This document shows, in pieces, positions 36,261-44,705 of a DNA stretch of 64,000 nt. Both the position numbers and the translations under genes were made by a program. Where the stretch lies: NCBI RefSeq assembly GCF_024055795.1, contig NZ_JAMXMY010000008.1:62001-126000 (forward strand). The letters run 5' to 3'. Each line of letters starts with the position of its first letter. Position 1 is the first letter of the stretch. Source of the stretch: Actinoallomurus purpureus. Lineage in GTDB: Bacteria; Actinomycetota; Actinomycetes; Streptosporangiales; Streptosporangiaceae. The notes under the pieces are model-generated. The model searched no databases. It worked only from the letters and a program-made list of their open reading frames with translations, and was not told the origin of the DNA.

Positions 36261-36263
36261 CGG

Positions 36264-37925
36264 TCAACGCGAACAGTGCAGGTCGTCTTTGACGCGCAGG
36301 GCGAGGGCGCATCGGAACAGGGTCATGATCTGCTGGTTGTTCCGGATGGGATAGGCGGCGCCTTCCGTGGCCGCGGCGATCCTCTTCAGCGGTGTCATGT
36401 CGACGCCCTCCCCGAACGCCATCAGGGTGATGTTGACCTGGTGTTCCGGGTCGAAGTCCTTCTGCAGCTCGGTCACCAGCCGGTCGAGCGTGATCCGATC
36501 GTTGGCGCCGGAGGCGCCGCCGGTGAGGACGAGCACCTCGTTGAGCATCCCGGGCCGGTAGCCCTTCGACAGCTCGCGGTAGGCGTCGAGGATGGCGTCG
36601 TACAGGCCGCCGTTCCTCCCCTTCTTCGGCCGCAACCCGCCGATCTGCTGGAGCAGCCGGGCCCTGCGGGTGCCGTAGGGGGGACTGATCTCCCGCAGTG
36701 GGCCGACACTGACCAGTGGCCGGTACGGGCGGGCGTCACGGCCGGGGAAGGACCACAGCCCGAACTCGGTGTCATCCTCCATCATTGAGAACCCGCTGCT
36801 CAGCGCCCCCGCCATCGCCTGCGTGCGCGTGGCGGTTCCCATGCGGGCGAGCGTGGCGTCCGACACGTCGATCAGCGCGAGGGCCCGCAGGCCCTGCCGC
36901 ATCTTCGTCCAGGTGTCGCGCATCCCGCGCGCCGCTCCCGGGCGGATCACGGGGAGCACGCGCGGTGCGGCGGCCGGCAGCCCGGCGGAGATGAGCCTGC
37001 CCGCGTCGCCGCCGGGCGTACGGAGCCAGGCGTCGTGCAGCCGGGCCACTCCGTCGGAGGAGCGCAGCGCGGCGAGGAGGCCGGCCGCGACACGTCCGCG
37101 GTCCCGGTCGGCGGTGAGGACGGCGTACGGGAAGTCGAGGATCGGTGCCGTCGGCGGGTAGACCGCGGTGACCTGGCGCCCCTCCTGTTGCTGCCGCCAG
37201 ATCGTCTGCTCGGAGACGGGCAGCACGGGCGGGGTGCCCTGGTCGGCGAGGGCGGTGATGGCGTCCGTGGCGTCGGACGACGGCTGGACGCCCTGCAGCA
37301 TGCCGCTGAACGTCTGGAGTCCGTCGGCTCCGCTGCCAGCGGCGGATGAGAGGGCGAGCAGCGACGCCATCCCCGTCGCGGACGCCTCCGGGTCGAGCAG
37401 GCGCAGGCTGTAGGTGTCACCGCGGAAGCCTCCCCACCCCTGTTTCGCCAGCTTGGCCACGTGGCGCTGGGCGCCCTCCGGCGTCATGGCGAACACCACC
37501 GGAGACGAGGCCACCGAGGGCGCGGACCGGACCACCCCGTCCTTGATGCCGTCGAACCACAGGGACGAGTCGGCGATCCAGACGTCCGGGCGGGCGTCGG
37601 CCGTCATGTCGCCGGAGGACAACAGTCGTGCCGTCTGCGCCGAGTCGCCGGTCACCACGTTGACGTCGGCGCAGTGGGCCGCGTTGTAGCGGGCCGCCAC
37701 TTCGGTGACCGCCGCGGCGATCGCCGGATCGGCCGTCACGGTCAGGGACCGGTCCTGACAGCCGGTGTGGTTCCGATAGACGAGCCAACCTCCACCGCCG
37801 AGTGCCAGACCGACGACGAGGGCGACGGCCGCCGCCATGCTCGTGCGTTCGCGCCCCCTCAGGGAGGAGAGGGCCGCGCCCGTGGAATCCGAAAGTACTT
37901 CATGTTCTGCGAATGAGGAGTCCAC
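36264..37925 (-). CDS. Membrane-anchored substrate-binding/VWA-domain protein
   Basis: About 553 residues: a cytoplasmic tail, one transmembrane helix (about 30-50), an extracellular solute-binding-protein-like domain (start SLTVTADPAIAAAVTEVAAR, then PDVWIADSS), and a C-terminal von Willebrand A-like domain. The metal site is imperfect: DVSDA where DxSxS is expected and LTGG where LTDG is expected. I prefer the GTG preceded by GGAGACTCACC; upstream TTG and ATG starts (to 37973) cannot be excluded. Co-transcription with the kinase suggests that it is the extracellular sensor of the two-component system. Confidence 0.75.
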   Translation of the reverse strand: MDSSFAEHEVLSDSTGAALSSLRGRERTSMAAAVALVVGLALGGGGWLVYRNHTGCQDRSLTVTADPAIAAAVTEVAARYNAAHCADVNVVTGDSAQTARLLSSGDMTADARPDVWIADSSLWFDGIKDGVVRSAPSVASSPVVFAMTPEGAQRHVAKLAKQGWGGFRGDTYSLRLLDPEASATGMASLLALSSAAGSGADGLQTFSGMLQGVQPSSDATDAITALADQGTPPVLPVSEQTIWRQQQEGRQVTAVYPPTAPILDFPYAVLTADRDRGRVAAGLLAALRSSDGVARLHDAWLRTPGGDAGRLISAGLPAAAPRVLPVIRPGAARGMRDTWTKMRQGLRALALIDVSDATLARMGTATRTQAMAGALSSGFSMMEDDTEFGLWSFPGRDARPYRPLVSVGPLREISPPYGTRRARLLQQIGGLRPKKGRNGGLYDAILDAYRELSKGYRPGMLNEVLVLTGGASGANDRITLDRLVTELQKDFDPEHQVNITLMAFGEGVDMTPLKRIAAATEGAAYPIRNNQQIMTLFRCALALRVKDDLHCSR

Positions 37926-38048
37926 CGTGGTGAGTCTCCATGGGGAGATGTGTGCCTGCATTGCATTGCGCAAGCGCGACGATCAGTAGGGTCCCCATGG
38001 CCCCACAAGCTACATCAATTTCTCTGCTATCGGGGGATTACGGACATC

Positions 38049-38690
38049 CTAGGAGTGCTGCTTCGGCTGCGGCCGGAGCGAGCCCGCCAGCGTGGCCAGT
38101 TCCTCGTACGAGGCCGTACCCGTGACGACCAGCGTGACGCCCGGCAGCCGACGCACCAGCGACCGCTGGTTCTTGTCCTTACGGAAGGTCTTGTCCCACG
38201 CGGCACCGGACACCTGAAGGGAGCCGTCCGGCCTTCCCTGGCTCGTCATGCGGGCGACGAAGCCGTCGCTGCCGTCGGCCCGTTCGCCGCTCTCCTCCAG
38301 CGCGGCGTACTGCTTGCCGGGCGTGTAGAAGCCGAGATGCCAGCCGACCGGGCCGTTCGCCCGGCCGGTCAGCCGCGAACTGGTGGGATACCACTTCGGG
38401 TCCAGCCCCTGGGGCGCCTGCACGGTGAACGGCGCGATCGCCACCAGGCCGTTCAGGTTCGCGCGGTAGTCCACCTGCGGGATGGCGTTCGGATTGCGCC
38501 GGGGAGTGACCAGCAGGACGAACCCGACGACCACCAGGCAGGCGAGCATCGCGGCCGCGAACCCCGAGAACCCGGACATGAGGCGCCGGTACACCGATGG
38601 TGACACGGTGATCGGACCCTCGCCGGCCGACGTCTCCGGCGGGGCCTGGGTGCTCACCGGCGACCCGGCCGTCTCACGGCTTTCGCTCAC
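38049..38690 (-). CDS. DUF4245 membrane-anchored protein
   Basis: A 213-residue protein with a cytoplasmic N-terminus, one transmembrane helix (about 40-62) and an external domain containing VDYRANLNGL, WYPTSSRL and GWHLGFYTP, the usual DUF4245 landmarks. It lies in the actinobacterial glpX/xseB neighbourhood where DUF4245 genes normally occur. Its start overlaps the end of the tetR gene by 17 nt. Function unknown. Confidence 0.85.
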   Translation of the reverse strand: MSESRETAGSPVSTQAPPETSAGEGPITVSPSVYRRLMSGFSGFAAAMLACLVVVGFVLLVTPRRNPNAIPQVDYRANLNGLVAIAPFTVQAPQGLDPKWYPTSSRLTGRANGPVGWHLGFYTPGKQYAALEESGERADGSDGFVARMTSQGRPDGSLQVSGAAWDKTFRKDKNQRSLVRRLPGVTLVVTGTASYEELATLAGSLRPQPKQHS

Positions 38691-39285
38691 GCCGGCTCTC
38701 CAGACTCGAGATGATCGCCAGCACGTCGTCGGCCAGCCGCCGGGAGGCCTCTTCGTCCTCCGACAGGGACACCTCGGAGACTGCGCCGGACACCGCGCCG
38801 GTCAGCACGACCACGAGCGCCTCGTCGACGTCGCCGTCACCGGAGTCGAACAGCGCGGCGTTGCGCCGCGCCCAGGTGCGCAGCCGCTCGCGCAGCACCC
38901 GGTCGAAGCCGGGCGGGCCGTCGCCGGACACGAACAACCGGGACAGGTCCGGCTCGGCGAGGCAGCCGTCGAGGTAGGCGCGCGCCCCCGCGATGAACAC
39001 GCGCATGGGGTCGGTCTCCCCCAGGTCGCGGGCCCGGTGGACGGCCTCGCGCGTGCGCTCCTGCTGGCGGGCCTGGAACTCGCCGAAGAGCGTGAGGTAG
39101 AGATCGGCCTTGCCGCTGAAGTGGTGGTAGAGGCTGCCGACGCTGGCGCCCGCCTTGGCGACGATGTCGGTGACCGCCGCCTGGGCGAACCCTGCCTCGG
39201 AGAACACCTGGCGCGCGGCCGTCAGCAGCGCGCTCCGCGTGGCGGCGCCTCGATCCGACATGCGCGAAACCGGTTCGACGCTCAC
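38674..39285 (-). CDS. TetR/AcrR-family transcriptional regulator
   Basis: A 203-residue one-component repressor. The N-terminal HTH reads ALLTAARQVFSEAGFAQAAV to SVGSLYHHFSGKADLYL; the ligand-binding domain is helical and unassignable. The GTG was chosen because GAGGAG lies 7-8 nt before it; a downstream ATG eight codons later is also possible. It overlaps DUF4245 and is itself overlapped by a small upstream ORF, making a compact operon divergent from glpX. Confidence 0.9.
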   Translation of the reverse strand: MSVEPVSRMSDRGAATRSALLTAARQVFSEAGFAQAAVTDIVAKAGASVGSLYHHFSGKADLYLTLFGEFQARQQERTREAVHRARDLGETDPMRVFIAGARAYLDGCLAEPDLSRLFVSGDGPPGFDRVLRERLRTWARRNAALFDSGDGDVDEALVVVLTGAVSGAVSEVSLSEDEEASRRLADDVLAIISSLESRRERKP

Positions 39286-39419
39286 TGACGCGCTCCTCGT
39301 GGGGTGGGAGGCACGCCGAACACGCGCCGCGCGGCCGGCACGCCGCGGGCGTCCCCCGCGGCCGGCCCGCCGGCCGACGTCGGCCGCTCGTCGGCCTGCC
39401 ACTCGATGTCGCTGCTCAT
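39282..39419 (-). CDS. Possible 45-residue leader ORF coupled to tetR
   Basis: An ATG-started ORF whose TGA overlaps the tetR GTG (GTGA). The product begins MSSDIEWQADERP and continues as an Ala/Gly/Pro/Arg-rich, probably disordered chain. The GAGGAG used by tetR lies inside its last codons, an arrangement typical of translational coupling. No homologue is recognised and high GC can create such ORFs by chance. Confidence 0.4.
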   Translation of the reverse strand: MSSDIEWQADERPTSAGGPAAGDARGVPAARRVFGVPPTPRGARQ

Positions 39420-39519
39420 GACGGCCCTAGATTACGCCCTGTCTGCTCGGAAATACGATCGAAGGAGACCTGCCAGGTAACCCGTCAGGTAAAGCCCGCC
39501 AGGAAAGGCCAGCATCGCC

Positions 39520-40554
39520 ATGACTGAAGAAACGACCGTATCGTCCCCGCTGACCACCGAGGCCGACGCCCCCGACCGCAACCTCGCACTGGAACTCGTG
39601 CGCGTGACGGAGGCGGCGGCGATGGCCGCGGCCCGGTGGGTGGGCCGGGGCGACAAGAACGGCGCCGACGGAGCCGCCGTGAACGCCATGCGCCAGCTCA
39701 TCAACACCGTGTCGATGAACGGCGTGGTGGTCATCGGCGAGGGTGAGAAGGATCATGCGCCGATGCTGTACAACGGCGAGCAGGTCGGGGACGGCAGCGG
39801 TGCCGACTGTGACGTGGCCGTCGATCCGATCGACGGGACGCGGTTGACGGCGCTGGGGCAGAGCAACGCGATCGCCGTGATCGCGGTGAGCCCCCGGGGC
39901 ACGATGTACGACCCGTCCGCGGTGTTCTACATGGAGAAGCTGGCGACCGGGCCGGAGGCGGCCGACATGGTGAACATCGACGCGCCCGTGGCCGACAACA
40001 TCCGCGCCGTCGCCCGGGCCAAGGGATGCTCGGCGGGTGACGTGACGGTCGTCATCCTCGACCGGCCGCGGCACGAGGGGATCGTGAAGGAGATCCGCGA
40101 GGCGGGCGCGCGCATCAAGTTCATCACCGACGGCGACGTGGCCGGTGCGATCATGGCCGCCCGTGAGGGGACGGGCATCGATCTGCTGCTCGGCATCGGC
40201 GGCACGCCGGAGGGCATCATCGCGGCCTGCGCGATCAAGGCCCTCGGCGGCGTCCTCCAGGGCAGGCTGTGGCCGAAGGACGACGCGGAGCGGCAGAAGG
40301 CGATCGACGCCGGGCACGACCTGTCGCGCGTTCTCACGACGGACGACCTGGTGACCTCCGACGACGTCTTCTTCGCCGCGACCGGCATCACCGACGGGGA
40401 GTTGGTCGGAGGGGTCCGTTACGGCAAGGGGATCACGTCCACGCACTCGCTGGTCATGCGTTCGCGCAGCGGGACGATCCGCCGGATCCACAGCGAGCAC
40501 CGGCTGTCGAAGCTCCGCGCCTACTCGGCCATCGACTTCGACGCGGCGACCTGA
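39520..40554 (+). CDS. glpX: Class II fructose-1,6-bisphosphatase
   Basis: Gluconeogenic enzyme removing phosphate from fructose 1,6-bisphosphate. The 344 residues contain the metal-binding [11 protein letters not shown] and DPIDGT motifs and the substrate-binding GIGGTPEG segment, and are a little longer than E. coli GlpX. The ATG follows CCAGGAAAGG. In most Actinobacteria this is the only FBPase. It is divergent from the tetR operon and ends at a hairpin. Confidence 0.96.
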   Translation: MTEETTVSSPLTTEADAPDRNLALELVRVTEAAAMAAARWVGRGDKNGADGAAVNAMRQLINTVSMNGVVVIGEGEKDHAPMLYNGEQVGDGSGADCDVAVDPIDGTRLTALGQSNAIAVIAVSPRGTMYDPSAVFYMEKLATGPEAADMVNIDAPVADNIRAVARAKGCSAGDVTVVILDRPRHEGIVKEIREAGARIKFITDGDVAGAIMAAREGTGIDLLLGIGGTPEGIIAACAIKALGGVLQGRLWPKDDAERQKAIDAGHDLSRVLTTDDLVTSDDVFFAATGITDGELVGGVRYGKGITSTHSLVMRSRSGTIRRIHSEHRLSKLRAYSAIDFDAAT

Positions 40555-40561
40555 CGGTGAG

Positions 40562-40592
40562 GAGCGGGGGCCGGACGCGCCGACCCCCGCTC
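40562..40592 (+). terminator. Hairpin terminator after glpX
   Basis: A 9-bp GC stem (40562-40570 with 40584-40592) begins 7 nt after the stop. Convergent with the ABC permease gene. Confidence 0.55.
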
Positions 40593-40634
40593 TGCTCCCC
40601 GGCTCGCGCGCCGGCCCCGCTCTGCTCGCGGCGC

Positions 40635-41516
40635 TTACTTCACCGAGCCGGCCGTGAGCCCGCCGATGAGGTAGCGCTCGATGAAGATGAACAGGATGAC
40701 CACCGGCACGATCGCGATCAGTGACGTCGCGAACAGGTACTGCCAGTGCTCCTGGTACTGCGTGACGAAGGACGGGATCGCCACCGTCAGCGGCTGGCGG
40801 TTCGGCGACGACGTCACCGTCAGGGCCACGATGTACTCGTTCCACGCCCCGATGAAGGTGTAGACGATCGCCGTGACGACGCCGGGCAGGGAGATCGGCA
40901 GCGTCACCCGCGTCAGCGCCTTGACCCGGCCCGCCCCGTCGAGGAACGCCGCCTCCTCCAGCTCCTTGGGGATGCTGGAGAAGTAGCCGTGCAGGATCCA
41001 GACGCAGAACGGCAGGTTGAACGCGGCGTTCACCAGGATCAGCGACAGGAGGGTGTCGGTCAGGTTGAGCGACACCATCTCCCGGTAGATGCCGATCACC
41101 AGCGCGGTCGGCGCGAACATCTGCGTGACCAGGATGAGCAGCAGGAAGGCGTTGCGGCCGCGGAAGCGGTTGCGCGCGGTGTAGTACGCCGCCGGCAGGG
41201 CGACCAGCAGCGTCACCAGCGTCGCGGCCCCGGCCACGATCAGCGACACCTTCATGTTCTGCCAGATCGGCGCGGCCTTCCACACGTCGACGAAGTTGGA
41301 CCAGTTCCACTTCGACGGCAGGTAGGAGGACCGCATCAGCTCGTGCTCGGGCTTCAGCGCCGTCACGAGCATCTCGAGGTACGGCGCGACGAAGAACAGC
41401 CCGACGAGCCAGCCGACCCCGGTGAGGATCACCTTGCGGACCGATACGGGCCCGCGCCGTGCGCCGGCGGGCCGGTTCGCGACCGGCCGAGCGACCGTCG
41501 CGGACTGCTGCGTCAT
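40635..41516 (-). CDS. Sugar ABC transporter permease, MalG-like
   Basis: Inner-membrane subunit of a carbohydrate importer. The 293 residues have six hydrophobic helices and the cytoplasmic EAA loop EEAAFLDGAGRVKALTRVTL, which docks on an ATPase. It overlaps the MalF-like gene by 4 nt and is the last gene of the operon. No ATPase is encoded here, as usual in Actinobacteria, where one MsmK-type ATPase serves several importers. Confidence 0.94.
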   Translation of the reverse strand: MTQQSATVARPVANRPAGARRGPVSVRKVILTGVGWLVGLFFVAPYLEMLVTALKPEHELMRSSYLPSKWNWSNFVDVWKAAPIWQNMKVSLIVAGAATLVTLLVALPAAYYTARNRFRGRNAFLLLILVTQMFAPTALVIGIYREMVSLNLTDTLLSLILVNAAFNLPFCVWILHGYFSSIPKELEEAAFLDGAGRVKALTRVTLPISLPGVVTAIVYTFIGAWNEYIVALTVTSSPNRQPLTVAIPSFVTQYQEHWQYLFATSLIAIVPVVILFIFIERYLIGGLTAGSVK

Positions 41517-42460
41517 GAGACTTCCTCCCGCCAGCGCGAGGCGCGCAGGTACAGCAGCACCAGCACGAGGATCAACGCGAAGTTGACCACCGCCATGGCC
41601 GCGGACTCGCCGACGTTCTGATCGAAGAAGGCGATCTTGTACATGAACGTCGTCGTCGTGTCGGTCGCGTGTCCGGGCCCGCCCTGGGTCATCGCCCAGA
41701 TGATCGGGAAGGAGTTGAACACGTTGATCACGTTGATGATCGAGGCGATCAGCAGGGCCGGCCGCAGCAGCGGCAGGGTGATCTGGAAGTACGTGCGGAA
41801 GGTGCCCGCGCCGTCGACGCGCGCCGCCTCGTACACCTCACCCGGGACCGTCTGCAGGCCGGCCAGGATCACGAACGAGGCGAACGGCAGCGACACGAAG
41901 ACCGCCACCCACATCATCCACAGCATCGCCTGGGTCGGGTGGGCCAGCCAGTTCACCGGCTTGTCGATGACCCCGAGGTCCACGAGGACCTCGTTGACCA
42001 CGCCGAAGTAGTTGTCGAGCATCCACTTCCAGATCAGCGAGGTCATCAGCACGGACGCGGCCCAGGGCACGATGACCGCCCAGCGCACGACGCGCCGCCC
42101 GGGGAACCGGGCGTTGAGCAGCTGCGCCAGCCCCAGGGAGAGCACCATCGTGGCGACCACGACGCCGACGACCCACACCAGCGTGCGCAGCATGACGTCG
42201 ACGAGGTCGCCCTCGCTGAACAGGTCGGTGTAGTTCTGCGCGCCCCGTGAACCGAGGGTCAGGCCCGAGGAGCTGATCTTCAGCAGTGATGTGCGGACCA
42301 TCTCGACGACCGGCCACAGCACGACCACGGCGATGAGCACGATCGCCGGGCCGATCCACAGGAGCGGCGCGAGTGCCGACCTGATCCGCCGGGCGGCGCC
42401 GGCGCGCGGCACCGGGGTGGCGACCCCGGTGCCACGCGACCTCATCTTGACGTCCTGCAC
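41513..42460 (-). CDS. Sugar ABC transporter permease, MalF-like
   Basis: Partner permease of 315 residues with six transmembrane helices and the EAA loop YEAARVDGAGTFRTYFQITL. The GTG lies 1 nt after the binding-protein stop; an ATG five codons later with AGGA before it may be the true start. The substrate is set by the binding protein and is unknown. Confidence 0.93.
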   Translation of the reverse strand: MQDVKMRSRGTGVATPVPRAGAARRIRSALAPLLWIGPAIVLIAVVVLWPVVEMVRTSLLKISSSGLTLGSRGAQNYTDLFSEGDLVDVMLRTLVWVVGVVVATMVLSLGLAQLLNARFPGRRVVRWAVIVPWAASVLMTSLIWKWMLDNYFGVVNEVLVDLGVIDKPVNWLAHPTQAMLWMMWVAVFVSLPFASFVILAGLQTVPGEVYEAARVDGAGTFRTYFQITLPLLRPALLIASIINVINVFNSFPIIWAMTQGGPGHATDTTTTFMYKIAFFDQNVGESAAMAVVNFALILVLVLLYLRASRWREEVS

Positions 42461-42461
42461 G

Positions 42462-43709
42462 TCAGCCGTTCTTCTCGGCCGTCTGCTGGATGTTGTCCAG
42501 GACCTTCTTCGGGTCGGCGTTCGCCACGGAGGTGCCGAGGCTCTGCTTCACCGCGCCGGCAACGGCCGACCAGGCGGGGTTGTCGGTCGGCGCGAACTTG
42601 GCGTTCGCGAGCGCGTCGACGAACGGCTTGTAGTACGGGTCGCTGCTCAGCGCCTCACCGGCCGACTTGGTCACCGACAGGAAGCCCTCGGTCTGCAGGA
42701 ACTTGGCCGAGTTGTCCTTCTGGTAGAAGAAGTTCAGGAACTTGGAGACGGCGTCCTTGTTCTTGCCGCCGTTCTTGAACCCGACCAGGAAGTCCTGCAC
42801 GCCGAGCGTGTTGTGCGTCGTGCCGTCCTTGCTGGGCAGCGGCGCGACGCCGAAGCTGAGGTCCTTGTTGACCGGCTGGATGGCGTTCTTGCGGGCCATC
42901 GGGCCGTTGATGCCCATACCGATCTTGCCGAGCGCGAACTGGTTGAACACCGTCTTGCGGTCGGTGGTCTCCGGGTTCGGCTGCGTCAGGCCGGACTTGT
43001 TCAGGTCCCGCAGGTAGTTCAGGGTGTCGACGTTGGCCTGCTGGTTGATCGCCCACTTGCCGGACGCGTCGACCCAGCCGCCGTTGTTGTTCATCGCCCA
43101 GGAGTAGAACTCGGCCTGGGCCTCCTCGGGGCCGAGCGGCAGGCCGTAACCGATGAAGCCGGCCTTCTTGATCTTCTGGGCGTCGGCCTTGACGTCGTCC
43201 CAGCTCTTCGGCGGGTCGGTGATGCCGGCCTTCTTGAAGATGTCCTTGTTGTAGAACAGCTGCCGGGCGCTGGAGATGAACGGCAGGCCGTACTGCTCGC
43301 CCTGGTACTTCGCCCCCGCCACGAACTGCGGCAGGAAGTCACTCAGCACCTGCGGCGAGACGATCTCGGACGCCTTGTAGATGAGGCCGTCGCGCGCGAA
43401 GTCGGAGTAGGCGTTGTAGTTGAGGATGTCGGGCGTCTGCTTGGTCTGTACCCAGGTCTTGACCTTCTGGTCGATCTGGGTCCAGTCGACCATCTCCAGG
43501 TTGACCTTGTAGCCCTTGTTCTGGGCCTCGAAGGTCTTGATCAGATCGTCCCAGTACACCTTGGTGTCCGCGTCGTAGATCGCCGCCGCGAACTTGATCG
43601 TCTTTCCGTCACTGCTACCACCGCCGGACGAACTGCCCTTGCTGCATCCGGTCATACCGAGGGCCACCGTGAGACCCGCGGCGATGGCGGCCATGAGATG
43701 CCGTTTCAC
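42462..43709 (-). CDS. Sugar ABC transporter substrate-binding lipoprotein
   Basis: Extracellular solute receptor, 415 residues. Signal peptide with lipobox MTGC (cleavage before Cys 22), a Ser/Gly spacer, then a family 1 solute-binding fold (IKFAAAIYDADTKVYWDDLI to PYYKPFVDALANAKFAP). It starts at GTG and heads a three-gene import operon whose promoter contains a DasR-like palindrome. An amino-sugar or chito-oligosaccharide substrate is possible but only inferred from that site. Confidence 0.93.
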   Translation of the reverse strand: MKRHLMAAIAAGLTVALGMTGCSKGSSSGGGSSDGKTIKFAAAIYDADTKVYWDDLIKTFEAQNKGYKVNLEMVDWTQIDQKVKTWVQTKQTPDILNYNAYSDFARDGLIYKASEIVSPQVLSDFLPQFVAGAKYQGEQYGLPFISSARQLFYNKDIFKKAGITDPPKSWDDVKADAQKIKKAGFIGYGLPLGPEEAQAEFYSWAMNNNGGWVDASGKWAINQQANVDTLNYLRDLNKSGLTQPNPETTDRKTVFNQFALGKIGMGINGPMARKNAIQPVNKDLSFGVAPLPSKDGTTHNTLGVQDFLVGFKNGGKNKDAVSKFLNFFYQKDNSAKFLQTEGFLSVTKSAGEALSSDPYYKPFVDALANAKFAPTDNPAWSAVAGAVKQSLGTSVANADPKKVLDNIQQTAEKNG

Positions 43710-43878
43710 CTGTCCCCGCCTTCTGCTCCTGCTTCGGCTCCGGGGCCACGCGGGTGCGCGCGACGTCCCCGGTCATTGTCTTCCTATGGGTTCGCCAATC
43801 CCCCGGCCCGGCCCCTCGACCCGTCACCTCCGAGCAGCCGTTTGGCGTGGCACAGCTGTGCGGCTCCCGCCGCCGCCT

Positions 43879-43899
43879 CCTTTCACGCAGCATGAAAGG
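43879..43899 (-). promoter_or_regulatory. CCTTTCA-N7-TGAAAGG inverted repeat in the ABC operon leader
   Basis: A perfect 7-bp inverted repeat about 170 nt upstream of the binding-protein start, inside the predicted 5' leader. It could be an RNA stem or a LacI/GntR-type operator acting as a roadblock. Confidence 0.45.
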
Positions 43900-43947
43900 T
43901 TGTGCACGATTGAGGCGCTCATTGAGCAAAATCGCGCATGGCACTGA

Positions 43948-43976
43948 ACGATAGGAGCTGGTCCGTACCAGTTCAA
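43948..43976 (-). promoter_or_regulatory. ABC operon promoter with DasR-like operator in the spacer
   Basis: On the minus strand TTGAAC (43971-43976) and TATCGT (43948-43953) are separated by exactly 17 nt. The spacer holds CTGGT-N4-ACCAG (43958-43971), which matches the outer halves of the DasR (GntR/HutC) consensus TGGTCTAGACCA and differs at the centre. Binding there would block RNA polymerase. Confidence 0.6.
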
Positions 43977-43979
43977 GAG

Positions 43980-44045
43980 GAGAGGAAGGTAGGAGTCTTA
44001 ACTGTTATCGAAGAGGCATGACCTGCTGATCTTGTCGCGCCCCGG
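43980..44045. other. Gap between ABC promoter and DUF1707 gene
   Basis: No gene or strong hairpin seen; together with 43710-43947 it makes up the 336-bp space without coding sequence that holds the importer's long leader. Confidence 0.3.
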
Positions 44046-44651
44046 TCACGACCGGCGGCGGGCCACCCCCCAGCGCCGACGCCGCTTGGGCGTACGGGCG
44101 TTGACCGACCCCAGGACGATCACGCCGCTGACCTCCACCACCGGGGCATCGGCGCCGTACGGCACCCGCACCCGCAGGTCCTGCGCGCCGAGAACGGAAC
44201 GGCCGGTGAACTCCACCCGTACGCCCTCCGGCACCACGAGGCGGAGCCGCCCGGCGAGCATCGCCGCCCGCACGACGACGTGCCGGCGCTGCAGCAGGGC
44301 CTCCCGAAGGTCGATCTCCACGGTGCCGAACAGCGCGGACACCGGCAGTCGGACCGGCACCACCCAGCGCCCGCCGCGCCGTACGGTACCGAACAGCGCC
44401 AGCATCGGACGGTCCTCGACCTGGATGGGCTGCTGCTCGGCGGTGGTCAGGTCCGCGGTCAGCGCCGACAGCTCGCCCAGCGTGCGGGCGGTGTAGGCGC
44501 CCTCGACGCGTTCGGCGTGCTCATCGACGGTCAGCCGGCCGTCGCCGTGCGCGTCGCGCAGCAGCGCGACCACCCGCTCCCGGTCGGCGTCGGAGGCGCG
44601 CAGGTCACGCGCCGGCACGTGCTCGTCGTTCGGTCTCCACGGCAACTCCAC
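44046..44651 (-). CDS. DUF1707 (SHOCT-like) protein with LiaF-like C-terminus
   Basis: A 201-residue protein. The N-terminal DUF1707 motif reads LRASDADRERVVALLRDAHG and DGRLTVDEHAERVEGAYTART. The C-terminal half is beta-rich (ALFGTVRRGGRW, then RVEFTGRSVL), like cell-wall-stress LiaF/DUF2154 repeats. I placed the start at GTG (44651). The longer in-frame ORF runs antisense through the ABC ATPase and is not real. Possibly leaderless, since only 54 bp separate it from the divergent gene. Confidence 0.8.
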   Translation of the reverse strand: MELPWRPNDEHVPARDLRASDADRERVVALLRDAHGDGRLTVDEHAERVEGAYTARTLGELSALTADLTTAEQQPIQVEDRPMLALFGTVRRGGRWVVPVRLPVSALFGTVEIDLREALLQRRHVVVRAAMLAGRLRLVVPEGVRVEFTGRSVLGAQDLRVRVPYGADAPVVEVSGVIVLGSVNARTPKRRRRWGVARRRS

Positions 44652-44705
44652 GGCTCGACGATATTCGCTGGCGTGCCACCATGACCGCTTCGTAGCGTGG
44701 AGTCC

